Positions 18,775-27,577 of a stretch of DNA of 64,000 nucleotides are shown piece after piece. The notes below the pieces were generated by a model that saw only the letters and a program-made list of their open reading frames with translations, made no database searches and was not told the origin of the DNA. Position 1 is the first letter of the stretch. Every line of letters begins with the position of its first letter. Source of the DNA: Desulfuromonadales bacterium (GTDB lineage Bacteria > Desulfobacterota > Desulfuromonadia > Desulfuromonadales > BM103); assembly GCA_027065695.1 (NCBI GenBank), contig JAMONP010000052.1, forward strand, positions 124,001 to 188,000, written 5' to 3'. The translations under genes were made by a program, and so were the position numbers.

Positions 18775-20739
18775 ATGTCTAAGTCTACACCTGAAAAACA
18801 ACCTTTTTTGCTTTTTTGTGGCTGGTTCTTTGCCGGAGCCCTGCTCGCTCTCATTGTAACCTTCCTGGCACGCAACCTTCAGAACCTGCCTACGGATATC
18901 AATCATCTATGGCTGCCAGTTGTGTCAGGGAGCTTGATTGGCATCCTCTTCGGTTGGTCGAACATTCGCCTGCGTAGCATGAATTATCGTTTAAAGAACA
19001 GTGAAAATCGCTTTTTGGAATTCTTCCAGAATACCCCAGCCATGCTGCATTCAATGAATAGTGAGGGATATCTTCTTTACGTCAGCCAATCATGGCTCGA
19101 TACTCTCGGCTACGATCACGGTGAGGTCATCGGCAAGGATTTTTTCAGCTTTGTTGTTGGCGAGAATATTCCGGAAATCCGGACAAAACACTTTCGACAA
19201 CTAAGAGATTCAGGTGAAATCAAGGACATCAACTATCAATTGTGGCTGGCTGACGGTTCAACAATTGATGTATCCATTTCCGAAGTTGCTCGACGTGATT
19301 CTAACGGGCACCTGACCGATAGTCTGGCCGTTCTCAATGACCTGACCGACCACCGCGCCGCCGAAGAACGCATTGAAAGACTGGCATACTACGATACCCT
19401 GACCGGGTTGCCCAACCGGGCCTTGATGAATGATCGTATTCTGCAAGCAGTGGCCCATGCCAGACGTGACAATCGTCAGTTAGGTGTTTTCTTCTTTGAT
19501 CTCGACCGCTTTAAACTGATCAACGATACTCAGGGACATGCAGTCGGTGACCTGGTCCTACGTTCCGTCGCTCAACGCTTGAAGAAATTCATACGCGAAG
19601 GCGACACTTTTGCCCGCCTGGGCGGCGATGAATTCGTGATTGTGCAGGCTGACCCAAACCATGACCCCAACTTTACCACCATGGGACGACGCATCCTGGA
19701 GGCCTTGGCGCAACCTTTTCAGATTGACAACCGTGAATTATTCACCACAGCCAGTATCGGCGTGGCGGTCTACCCTATAGATGGTGAAGAACCACAAGCG
19801 CTGTTAAAAAGTGCCGATACGGCTATGTATGTTGCCAAAAGTCGTGGCCGCAACAATATCCAGTTCTTTTCAGAAGAGATGAATGCAGCCGCCCAGGCCA
19901 AGACGGACCTTGAGAATCGCTTGCGTCAGGCACTGAGCAGCGGAGAGCTGCAGCAGCATTACCAACCTCAGGTCAACCTGGCGACCGGCCACATCACCGG
20001 CGTCGAGGCACTGCTGCGATGGTACGATAGCGACGGCAACCTGATCTCTCCAGGTCGAATCATCAGTGTTGCCGAAGAAAGCAGTCTGGCATTTCATTTG
20101 GATGAGTGGGTTCTAAAAACGGCCTGTGCCCAGGCCCGGGCCTGGCAAGATGCCGGACTACCACCATTCCGCATGTCTGTAAATCTCTCTGGACATCACA
20201 TCCGCCAAACCAATTTTATTGATCAAATTGAATCGATTCTGAAGGAAACAGGGATCCATCCCAATACTCTGGAGATCGAATTGACTGAAAATTCGATCAT
20301 GGGGCATGTCAATGACAGTATCATTGCTTTGACTGATCTCAAGATTCGTGGAATTAATCTTGCGATAGACGATTTCGGCACAGGTTATTCCTCTCTGTTA
20401 TACCTTAAACATTTTCCAATTCATCGGATCAAGATCGCCCACGAATTCATTCGTGACATCATCCACAACCCTGATTACGCTGCTATTACCGAGGCCATTC
20501 TAAGTATGGCTGCCAGCCTGAACCTCTCTGTTACGGCCGTCGGCGTTGAAGATCCAATGCAGTTGGACTTTTTACGCAAACGTGGTTGTCGGGAAGCGCA
20601 AGGGCTGCTCTTTGGCGCAGCCATGAGTGCTGAAGACATGACACACTTCCTCAACAATTCTGACAATTTACTCTTCGGCATAAAAAAGCAAGGTGATCAA
20701 AGTGAGTTAAATTTTGAAGGATCTCAGGAAATCCATTAG
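18775..20739 (+). CDS. Membrane PAS-GGDEF-EAL protein
   Basis: Two N-terminal hydrophobic segments, a PAS region, RLGGDEFVIVQ (intact GG(D/E)EF), VEALLRW (EAL) and DDFGTGYSSLLYL. Confidence 0.95.
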   Translation: MSKSTPEKQPFLLFCGWFFAGALLALIVTFLARNLQNLPTDINHLWLPVVSGSLIGILFGWSNIRLRSMNYRLKNSENRFLEFFQNTPAMLHSMNSEGYLLYVSQSWLDTLGYDHGEVIGKDFFSFVVGENIPEIRTKHFRQLRDSGEIKDINYQLWLADGSTIDVSISEVARRDSNGHLTDSLAVLNDLTDHRAAEERIERLAYYDTLTGLPNRALMNDRILQAVAHARRDNRQLGVFFFDLDRFKLINDTQGHAVGDLVLRSVAQRLKKFIREGDTFARLGGDEFVIVQADPNHDPNFTTMGRRILEALAQPFQIDNRELFTTASIGVAVYPIDGEEPQALLKSADTAMYVAKSRGRNNIQFFSEEMNAAAQAKTDLENRLRQALSSGELQQHYQPQVNLATGHITGVEALLRWYDSDGNLISPGRIISVAEESSLAFHLDEWVLKTACAQARAWQDAGLPPFRMSVNLSGHHIRQTNFIDQIESILKETGIHPNTLEIELTENSIMGHVNDSIIALTDLKIRGINLAIDDFGTGYSSLLYLKHFPIHRIKIAHEFIRDIIHNPDYAAITEAILSMAASLNLSVTAVGVEDPMQLDFLRKRGCREAQGLLFGAAMSAEDMTHFLNNSDNLLFGIKKQGDQSELNFEGSQEIH

Positions 20740-20817
20740 ACTTCTGGACTCTACAGACCAAAACGAAAACACCTTCCCGGCATAACTTCATTTCCACACC
20801 GTTACACACCAGTTCCT

Positions 20818-20966
20818 TGTACATCTTAAAATGTCGCAAAATTGCGATGGGATTTGGCGTGTCAGCAAGGCGTGATTTCAATTCCATAGCCATAGCTATG
20901 CAACTGAAGTCACAACGCAGCTAGCGCGTCAAATAACCAGCAAGATGCGATGTTTTAGGATTTACA
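20818..20966. repeat. 149-bp long imperfect palindromic element
   Basis: Left arm TGTACATCTTAAAATGTCGCAAAATTGCGATGGGATTTGGCGTGTCAGCAAGGCGTGATTTCAATTCCATAGC pairs with the reverse complement of the right arm, TGTAAATCCTAAAACATCGCATCTTGCTGGTTATTTGACGCGCTAGCTGCGTTGTGACTTCAGTTGCATAGC. Confidence 0.82.
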
Positions 20967-21049
20967 TGGTACTAGAGTAATGACAGCGCCGACAAAATAT
21001 ACTAGAGTGACGCTCTCTTAAATTTCATCTGTGGAATGGAGCAATCATC

Positions 21050-21523
21050 ATGTGGCGCATTGCAGTTCTAATCATAGTAACACTGACTATCACCCAACCG
21101 GTTCATGCCAAGCAGAAAACACCGAAGAACCATGAAACCTCGCAGGCCGTTGTCGAAAAACAGCTTACTAACGAACGGAAAGCATCTTTTGACCCGGCAG
21201 AACGCAACCTGATTCGCGCGCATCTGCTTGGTCCAAAGATCTCGGTGTCAAAACATAATGATAAAAAGCTCCCCCCTGGACTGCAAAAGAAAGTAGCCCG
21301 CGGAAAACCACTGCCAACCGGATGGCAGAAAAAATTGGTTTTAGGGAAGACTCTCGATTACCACGTCTATCGTCAAGGAAAAAGCCTGCCAGATGCCCTT
21401 CTGCAAAGACTTCCTCCCTCACCAACCGGTACAGATATCTTGCAAGTTGAAGATAAGATCATCCGTCTTAATTCAGCGACTCGCACCATTCTCGACGTGT
21501 TTGACCTGACACCGACACGCTGA
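21050..21523 (+). CDS. CigR/RcnB-like secreted protein
   Basis: Signal peptide followed by KKLPPGLQKKVARGKPLPTGWQKKL...LPDALLQRLPPSPTGTDILQVEDKIIRLNSATRTILDVF, resembling the CigR-type repeat and C-terminal pattern. Confidence 0.65.
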   Translation: MWRIAVLIIVTLTITQPVHAKQKTPKNHETSQAVVEKQLTNERKASFDPAERNLIRAHLLGPKISVSKHNDKKLPPGLQKKVARGKPLPTGWQKKLVLGKTLDYHVYRQGKSLPDALLQRLPPSPTGTDILQVEDKIIRLNSATRTILDVFDLTPTR

Positions 21524-21561
21524 AACTTGGAACCGACACATCAAAGAAGGAGCACTACCGC

Positions 21562-21948
21562 ATGCCGCAGACGACCCATACCCCCGTGATTGGTTATCTT
21601 CTCTGGGTATTTGGCTTTACAGGTTCACACCGCTTCTATTATGGCCGACCGATCTCCGGGACCATCTATTTTTTCACTCTGGGACTGTTCTTCATTGGCT
21701 GGCTGGTAGACCTTTTTTTGATCCCCGACATGGATCGCAAAGTTGACCTGCGCTTCACCTCAGGCCCAATCGACTACGACACCGCCTGGATTCTGCTTAC
21801 CTTCCTGGGTCTTTTGGGCGTGCACCGCATGTATATGGGCAAGTGGCTGACCGGCATCCTTTACCTTGCAACCGGTGGCTTATTTGGGGTCGGCTATATC
21901 TATGATTACTGGACTCTCAACGACCAACTATCCCAACTCAATAGCTAG
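21562..21948 (+). CDS. TM2-domain membrane protein
   Basis: Two TM2-like repeats: GYLLWVFGFTGSHRFYYGRPISGTIYFFTLGLFFIGWLVDLFLIPDM and LLTFLGLLGVHRMYMGKWLTGILYLATGGLFGVGYIYDYWTLN. Confidence 0.88.
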   Translation: MPQTTHTPVIGYLLWVFGFTGSHRFYYGRPISGTIYFFTLGLFFIGWLVDLFLIPDMDRKVDLRFTSGPIDYDTAWILLTFLGLLGVHRMYMGKWLTGILYLATGGLFGVGYIYDYWTLNDQLSQLNS

Positions 21949-21995
21949 GAGGCTGTCGGCCCGTATAGTCCAACAACCTCCTAAAGGAGAAAAAC

Positions 21996-22286
21996 ATGAT
22001 CACCCACATAGTCCTTTTCAAATTCAAACCAGAAACGACGACAGCAGAAATCCAGCAGTTAGCAGAGGGGCTTGGCGGCCTGCCTCAATCAATTGAAGAG
22101 ATTCGCGAGTTTCGTTTCGGTGCGGACGTGCTCCGTTCCGAACGTTCTTATGATCTGGGCCTGGTTTCCAGCTTTGAGGATCTCGATGCACTGCAACGTT
22201 ACCAGATCCATCCTGAACATCAGAAAGTCGTGGCGCATGTCAAAGCCATCACGTCCAGTGTCACCGCTGTTGACTTTGAGGGTTAA
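21996..22286 (+). CDS. Dabb-family (stress-responsive A/B barrel) protein
   Basis: MITHIVLFKFKPETTTAEIQQLAEGLGGLP...YDLGLVSSFEDLDALQRYQIHPEHQKVVAHVK. Confidence 0.88.
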   Translation: MITHIVLFKFKPETTTAEIQQLAEGLGGLPQSIEEIREFRFGADVLRSERSYDLGLVSSFEDLDALQRYQIHPEHQKVVAHVKAITSSVTAVDFEG

Positions 22287-22467
22287 AAGGCCTCACTGAG
22301 GTTGCAAATGCGCCATAAGCTGGCAGTACCAGGTGGCTATCACAGCAATTCCAACGTTTTTTGCCGTAGAACCCAAAAAAAACAGCATTTTTTACTTGAA
22401 TGCCGCAATAACCTCTGGCATGATTAGCCCACACCAAGATTAGCAACCGCCAACAATGGAGCTAGCC

Positions 22468-22662
22468 ATGACTCTGCAGATTCGTTTCGAATGCCCGCAA
22501 TGCAATCAGACCCTGTTTCTCGATCTGCAGGATTATGCTCCTGGTCATCGCCAGATCTGCAAGAACTGTCAGACCCCTGGTCGCATGACGAGAGCTGGCC
22601 TGGAGCGCTTTTCAAGTGATTTGCGCCAATATTGCCAGGCCGACTCGGCCCAGGTTGCTTAA
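22468..22662 (+). CDS. Small zinc-ribbon hypothetical protein
   Basis: MTLQIRFECPQCNQTLFLDLQDYAPGHRQICKNCQTPGRMTRAGLERF; CxxC...CxxC. Start uncertain (456-type upstream start at 22456 also open). Confidence 0.55.
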   Translation: MTLQIRFECPQCNQTLFLDLQDYAPGHRQICKNCQTPGRMTRAGLERFSSDLRQYCQADSAQVA

Positions 22663-22663
22663 T

Positions 22664-22698
22664 TTCGTGTTCATCCGGAAACTCCGGATGAACACGAA
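22664..22698. repeat. Perfect 16-bp stem, 3-nt loop hairpin
   Basis: TTCGTGTTCATCCGGA aac TCCGGATGAACACGAA, with no T-tract. Confidence 0.85.
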
Positions 22699-22865
22699 TC
22701 CTGAACTTTCAGACTTCTCCGTACTTCTGACTTCATCATGTCAACCCGACGGCTATGTTTACTCACTGTCTCGTGCTGTGAACTATCCTGTCACACCCCC
22801 CTTGTAGCCTCTCTCCATGCCTGCTATCTTTTCGGTAAGAGCATTATCTTTGCTTGTCACTCACT

Positions 22866-24278
22866 ATGGAGTCTGCCGTGCCTGCCTCGCCTGACCTAAT
22901 CTGGCTTGTTGCCATACCGTTCGTCGGTTTTATTTTGCTGCTATTCCCAGTTATCCTGTTGGTTAAAAATCGCATTGAAATCGCCCGCCTGTCAGGTCGG
23001 CAGGAGCTCGCTAGCGATCTTGCCACCCTGAAGGAACGATTGGCCAGTCGCGAAGAGCAACTGCGGCGGCAATCTGAAGAGTTACAAACCAAAGACAGCA
23101 GGCTGGACAGCTTGATTGAAGATAAAACTGAACTGGAGCGTAATAACGCAAAGTTGGCGACCGAATTAAAGCAAGAAGTTCGCCGCTCCGAAGAAAACCT
23201 GAAGCTTTTAAATGGGGCCAAAAAAGAACTTGAAATCCAGTTTGAAAACCTCGCCAACCAGATCTTCGATGAAAAAACCAAGGCGTTTGCCGATCAGAGC
23301 AAAACCAACCTCGACTCAATTCTGACGCCTTTCAAAGAGAGAATTGCGGCGTTTGAAAAGAAGGTGACCGAAGTCTACGCCACAGAAGGCAAGGAGCGTC
23401 ACTCATTGATCAAAGAAGTACAACGACTTCAGGAATTAAACCAGAAGATCGGCGAGGATGCTGAGAACCTGACAAAAGCTCTCAAAGGCGACACAAAGAT
23501 GCAGGGGATCTGGGGAGAAATCATTCTTGAACGCATTCTCGAAGAATCTGGTCTACGTAAAGGCATCGAGTATGATTCGCAAGGAGGCTTCAGGGATGTA
23601 GAAGGTAAACTACTAAAGCCTGATGTCGTTGTCCATCTGCCGGAAGAGAAAGATATCATTATTGATTCGAAAGTGTCCCTGGTCGCTTATGAAAAATATG
23701 TCCGCGCCGAGAATGATGATGATCGAGAAAAAGCCGTTAAAGAGCATCTGATATCAATCAATGCTCATTTGAAAGGACTGGCATCAAAAAAGTACGACGA
23801 ACTGCCAGGGATCAAAAGCCTCGATTTTGTCCTGATGTTTGTGCCTGTAGAAAGTGCCTTTATGCTGGCGATTGACAAAGACAATGAGATTTTCCGTAAA
23901 GCTTTTGACAAGAGCATTATGATCGTCAGCCCCTCAACCCTGCTGGTGACCTTGCGTACTATCCAGAATATCTGGCGTTACGAATACCAGAACAAAAACG
24001 CCCTGGAAATTGCCGAAAGGGCTGGTAAACTCTACGACAAATTTGTCGGCTTCGTAGCGGACCTGGAGAAAATAGGCGACCAGGTAGACAACACCCGAAA
24101 AGCTTATGACAGCGCGCACAACAAACTGGTCAGCGGCAAAGGGAATCTCATCTCCAGAGCACAGACGCTCATTGATCTCGGCGTTAAAAGCCGTAAGCAT
24201 CTGCCAGCGGCAGTTATACAGGAAGCCGACACAGGAACACCGCTTGTCGAACACAAGAAGGTCAGGTTTGAGGATTAA
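22866..24278 (+). CDS. rmuC: DNA recombination protein RmuC
   Basis: N-terminal TM, long coiled coil, then KMQGIWGEIILERILEESGLRKGIEYDSQGGFRDVEGKLLKPDVVVHLPEEKDIIIDSKVSL. Confidence 0.95.
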   Translation: MESAVPASPDLIWLVAIPFVGFILLLFPVILLVKNRIEIARLSGRQELASDLATLKERLASREEQLRRQSEELQTKDSRLDSLIEDKTELERNNAKLATELKQEVRRSEENLKLLNGAKKELEIQFENLANQIFDEKTKAFADQSKTNLDSILTPFKERIAAFEKKVTEVYATEGKERHSLIKEVQRLQELNQKIGEDAENLTKALKGDTKMQGIWGEIILERILEESGLRKGIEYDSQGGFRDVEGKLLKPDVVVHLPEEKDIIIDSKVSLVAYEKYVRAENDDDREKAVKEHLISINAHLKGLASKKYDELPGIKSLDFVLMFVPVESAFMLAIDKDNEIFRKAFDKSIMIVSPSTLLVTLRTIQNIWRYEYQNKNALEIAERAGKLYDKFVGFVADLEKIGDQVDNTRKAYDSAHNKLVSGKGNLISRAQTLIDLGVKSRKHLPAAVIQEADTGTPLVEHKKVRFED

Positions 24279-24284
24279 CCCTGT

Positions 24285-25529
24285 TCAAGCTTGTAAAACA
24301 GCCTGAAAAAAATCCTGATTAAAATGAACTCTTTGCGGAGATGCCTGTAGCAGTCCGTAAAGCCGAGTTGCCCGCAGATCACAATTAAGCATCCGTTCCG
24401 CCAGGCGACTGGATTCAGGGCGATTGCTGTAAAACCGTCGCAAGGTAGCTTTCGCCCTGGCGGGATCGGAGATCATAGGCAAAGTCCTCTTGGTGCGCGC
24501 CCTGGCCAGCATCCCCCGCCCTTTTTCTGTAGCACCCAATAATCGCAAGTATAGCGGACCCTGCTGCAAAAATTTGCGCATCTCATCGTTGTTTATCTGC
24601 AACAACACATAACTCAAAATCCGCTGAATACGCGTCAAGGTCCAATGTCGCGATTTGATTGTATCAGCCAACTCAGCATAACTTGTCGAAGTCATGGCCG
24701 CATTGACCAAGCGTTGCCCCAGACCGTCTTTCACTTGATAAATTCCACGCAGGGTCTCTACCTCCTGAAGCAGGAGGGTCTGTAAAGAGAGGAAGAGGCG
24801 ATCATAATCAAGAGACCGTCCCTCAGCAAGGGCCTCACGCAGGATCTTTTGACAGCCGGCAGGTAAGAGATGGTCGATCTTGCTGCCTTCGGAAAGCCGC
24901 TTGCGGATGCCGGTCGCGCTGGCGATATGGCCGGTGACATCGGTACTGTGGTAGCCGGCACCAAGCCGTGGGATTGTGAAGGCTTTTATCGGGCTGGAAG
25001 TCGTTTGCAGAGCTCGCAAATACTCGATGCCCAGGATATTATTGGGTGACGACATTGTTTCTAACGAAAGATCCGGGTAGAGTTCCGAGAGAACCGCGGC
25101 ACGCGCTTGCGGATAATTGACCCCATGTCGCAAACGTTTGCGCGTTCCTTCCTCAATCACGTCTGCCCTGTCAACCAGGAGCTGCGCAATCTCCTGCAAG
25201 GGAGCCACTTCTCCAGACTCACTACCGAAACAAAGTGTATCGACAACTCCGAGAGCGTTGAGTGTCCGTACCGCACCCATGGCAAAATGAGGTGCGCTGT
25301 TGCAGGCAAAAGGGAACGGCAGCTCCAATATAAGGTCAACACCGGCAGCAAGCGCCATCTCGGTTCGCACCCATTTGTCGACCAACGCCGGTTCGCCACG
25401 CTGCAGGAAATGTCCACTCATGACCGCAATGCTGGCCTCGGCACCAGTACGCCGCAGACTTTCCTGCAAATGATGCAGGTGGCCGTTATGGAACGGATTA
25501 TATTCAGTGATCAGACCAACGGTACGCAC
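24285..25529 (-). CDS. tmcAL: Nucleotidyltransferase, tRNA(Met) cytidine acetate ligase-like (TmcAL/YlbM family)
   Basis: MRTVGLITEYNPFHNGHLHHLQESLRRTGAEASIAVMSGHFLQRGEPALVDKWVRTEMAL...LELPFPFACNSAPHFA. Confidence 0.88.
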   Translation of the reverse strand: MRTVGLITEYNPFHNGHLHHLQESLRRTGAEASIAVMSGHFLQRGEPALVDKWVRTEMALAAGVDLILELPFPFACNSAPHFAMGAVRTLNALGVVDTLCFGSESGEVAPLQEIAQLLVDRADVIEEGTRKRLRHGVNYPQARAAVLSELYPDLSLETMSSPNNILGIEYLRALQTTSSPIKAFTIPRLGAGYHSTDVTGHIASATGIRKRLSEGSKIDHLLPAGCQKILREALAEGRSLDYDRLFLSLQTLLLQEVETLRGIYQVKDGLGQRLVNAAMTSTSYAELADTIKSRHWTLTRIQRILSYVLLQINNDEMRKFLQQGPLYLRLLGATEKGRGMLARARTKRTLPMISDPARAKATLRRFYSNRPESSRLAERMLNCDLRATRLYGLLQASPQRVHFNQDFFQAVLQA

Positions 25530-25546
25530 AAAATAACTCGACTTTC

Positions 25547-25569
25547 AATTTAGCAATTTAGCAATTTAT
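25547..25569. repeat. Short AATTTAGC tandem repeat
   Basis: AATTTAGC AATTTAGC AATTTAT in the guaC-tmcAL intergenic region. Confidence 0.7.
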
Positions 25570-25595
25570 TACAACTTACAGCCATCTTTAGCTCT

Positions 25596-26636
25596 TCATT
25601 CAAACGTCCTGTTCTCCTGCTCCATAACCCTGATAAAAGTGGTTCGTTTAGTCAACTCCCTCAAAGCCGAAGCACCGACGTAGGTACAGGTCGAACGGAG
25701 GCCACCAAGAATATCACTGACAGTCTCGGCAAGGGGGCCACGGTAGGGAACTTCAACCGTCTTGCCTTCTGAGGCACGGTAATTGGCCACCATCCCGGCG
25801 TGTTTTTTCATAGCAGTTTCAGAGCTCATACCGTAGTAAAGTTTAAACTGCTGCCCACCGCGTTCTACCAGTTGGCCACCACTCTCGTCGTGACCAGCAA
25901 ACATACCGCCAAGCATAACAAAGTCGGCCCCACCGCCAAAAGCTTTGGCCACATCCCCGGCGCAAACACAACCACCATCGGCAATGATACGACCACCGAG
26001 CCCATGGGCCGAATCGGCACACTCGATCACAGCCGAGAGCTGCGGGTAGCCAACCCCGGTCTTAACCCGGGTGGTGCAGACCGAACCGGGCCCAATACCA
26101 ACCTTGGCTATATCGGCACCCGAGAGAAGCAGCTCTTCTACCATCTCTCCAGTAACCACGTTACCGGCGATGATGGTCTTGTCGGGGAAAGCTTGGCGAA
26201 CCTTGACAACATACTCAACAAACGATTCAGCATAACCATTAGCGACATCAATACAAATGAACAGCAATTCCGGGTGCTGGACGAGAATCTGGGATAACTT
26301 GTTAAAGTCCTCGTCTGCCACGCCGGTACTGACCATAATTCGTTCGAAGATATCATCAGCCTTCTGCCGACCAATGAAGCTTTGCCAGTCATCGAGGCTG
26401 TAGTGCTTGTGGATGGCGCAGAGCATGCGCTGCCCAGCCAGCACTTCGGCAACCTCGAAGGTGCCAATGGTATCCATATTGGCAGCGATGATTGGCACAC
26501 CACTCCATTGCCGCTTGCTGTGAAGGAAAGTAAAGGTCCGATCCAGTTCAACCAGGGACCGGCTTTTCAGGGTCGAGCGTTTGGGACGGATCAGTACATC
26601 CTTGAAGCCCAGCTTTATGTCGGTTTCGACGCGCAT
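25596..26636 (-). CDS. guaC: GMP reductase
   Basis: [78 protein letters not shown]. Likely start ATG at 26636. Confidence 0.95.
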   Translation of the reverse strand: MRVETDIKLGFKDVLIRPKRSTLKSRSLVELDRTFTFLHSKRQWSGVPIIAANMDTIGTFEVAEVLAGQRMLCAIHKHYSLDDWQSFIGRQKADDIFERIMVSTGVADEDFNKLSQILVQHPELLFICIDVANGYAESFVEYVVKVRQAFPDKTIIAGNVVTGEMVEELLLSGADIAKVGIGPGSVCTTRVKTGVGYPQLSAVIECADSAHGLGGRIIADGGCVCAGDVAKAFGGGADFVMLGGMFAGHDESGGQLVERGGQQFKLYYGMSSETAMKKHAGMVANYRASEGKTVEVPYRGPLAETVSDILGGLRSTCTYVGASALRELTKRTTFIRVMEQENRTFE

Positions 26637-26734
26637 CGTGATGTCCTTTCTATGCAATGAAGCTGCGAACATACAATTGACAGTATACTCAATTTGGTGA
26701 CTACTGCCACAATGAGTATATTGCCATCAATTCT

Positions 26735-27427
26735 CTACAATTGAATGGTTATCTGCTTGTCAATCAGATTTTCTCGAGGTGAAACGATCGTCCGGTACGC
26801 CAAGGCTTCAACCCCAGAGTCAACTGCCTTTCTGAGTAGACGGCCATATTCCACATCGATTTCATCAGCCGGAGTAAATACTTCAGCCTCACCGCGCTGC
26901 ACCAGAAAAAAGATCACAGCCCGCCAGCCTTCCTCTTTAGCTTCCATTAGATCACGCAGATGCTTTTGTCCTCGTATCGTGATTGCATCAGGAAAACAGG
27001 CAACACCGGGCTCGCAACAGAGGGTGACGTTCTTCACTTCCAAAAGGGCCCTCTCACTGGGCCCTTGTAACATGAAATCGATACGACTCTTTGCAAAAGG
27101 GAACTCGGGGCGCACTGTATAACCTTGAAACCCGTGGATAATACTATTGCACAAGGCCTCCTCAACCACCCGGTTAGCACGATGTGTATTGATATCAACC
27201 CAATAGTTGTTGACCTGCACCAGCTCCCATGACCAGGCAAGCTTGCGTTTCGGATTATCGCTTTTGGACAAAAGAACAGCCTGTCCAGGCACTGCGCACT
27301 GCTGCATGCTGCCGGTATTTGCTGTATGTGCTGTCACCAGGGTGCCATCTGCCAACTCGATATCAGCCAGAAAACGCTTATAGCGACGCACCAGACGACC
27401 TTCGATCAATGGTTGTGGCAATTTCAT
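26735..27427 (-). CDS. sfsA: Sugar fermentation stimulation protein homologue SfsA
   Basis: GRLVRRYKRFLADIELADGTLVTAHTANTGSMQQC, SRIDFMLQG, LEVKNVTLC, RGQKHLRDLM, FFLVQRGEAEVFTPADEID. Confidence 0.95.
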   Translation of the reverse strand: MKLPQPLIEGRLVRRYKRFLADIELADGTLVTAHTANTGSMQQCAVPGQAVLLSKSDNPKRKLAWSWELVQVNNYWVDINTHRANRVVEEALCNSIIHGFQGYTVRPEFPFAKSRIDFMLQGPSERALLEVKNVTLCCEPGVACFPDAITIRGQKHLRDLMEAKEEGWRAVIFFLVQRGEAEVFTPADEIDVEYGRLLRKAVDSGVEALAYRTIVSPRENLIDKQITIQL

Positions 27428-27577
27428 CGCAACTCCTTAGCATTCAACATATGAAGCTATTGTAGCCATCAAGTCATAAACCGGCAAACATGAAAGCATT
27501 TGACTCTCACCTGCCACTCACCTAGACTGACGTCGCTTTTACCGCCAACCACCTGATTTGTCAGAAAAATTCGACTT

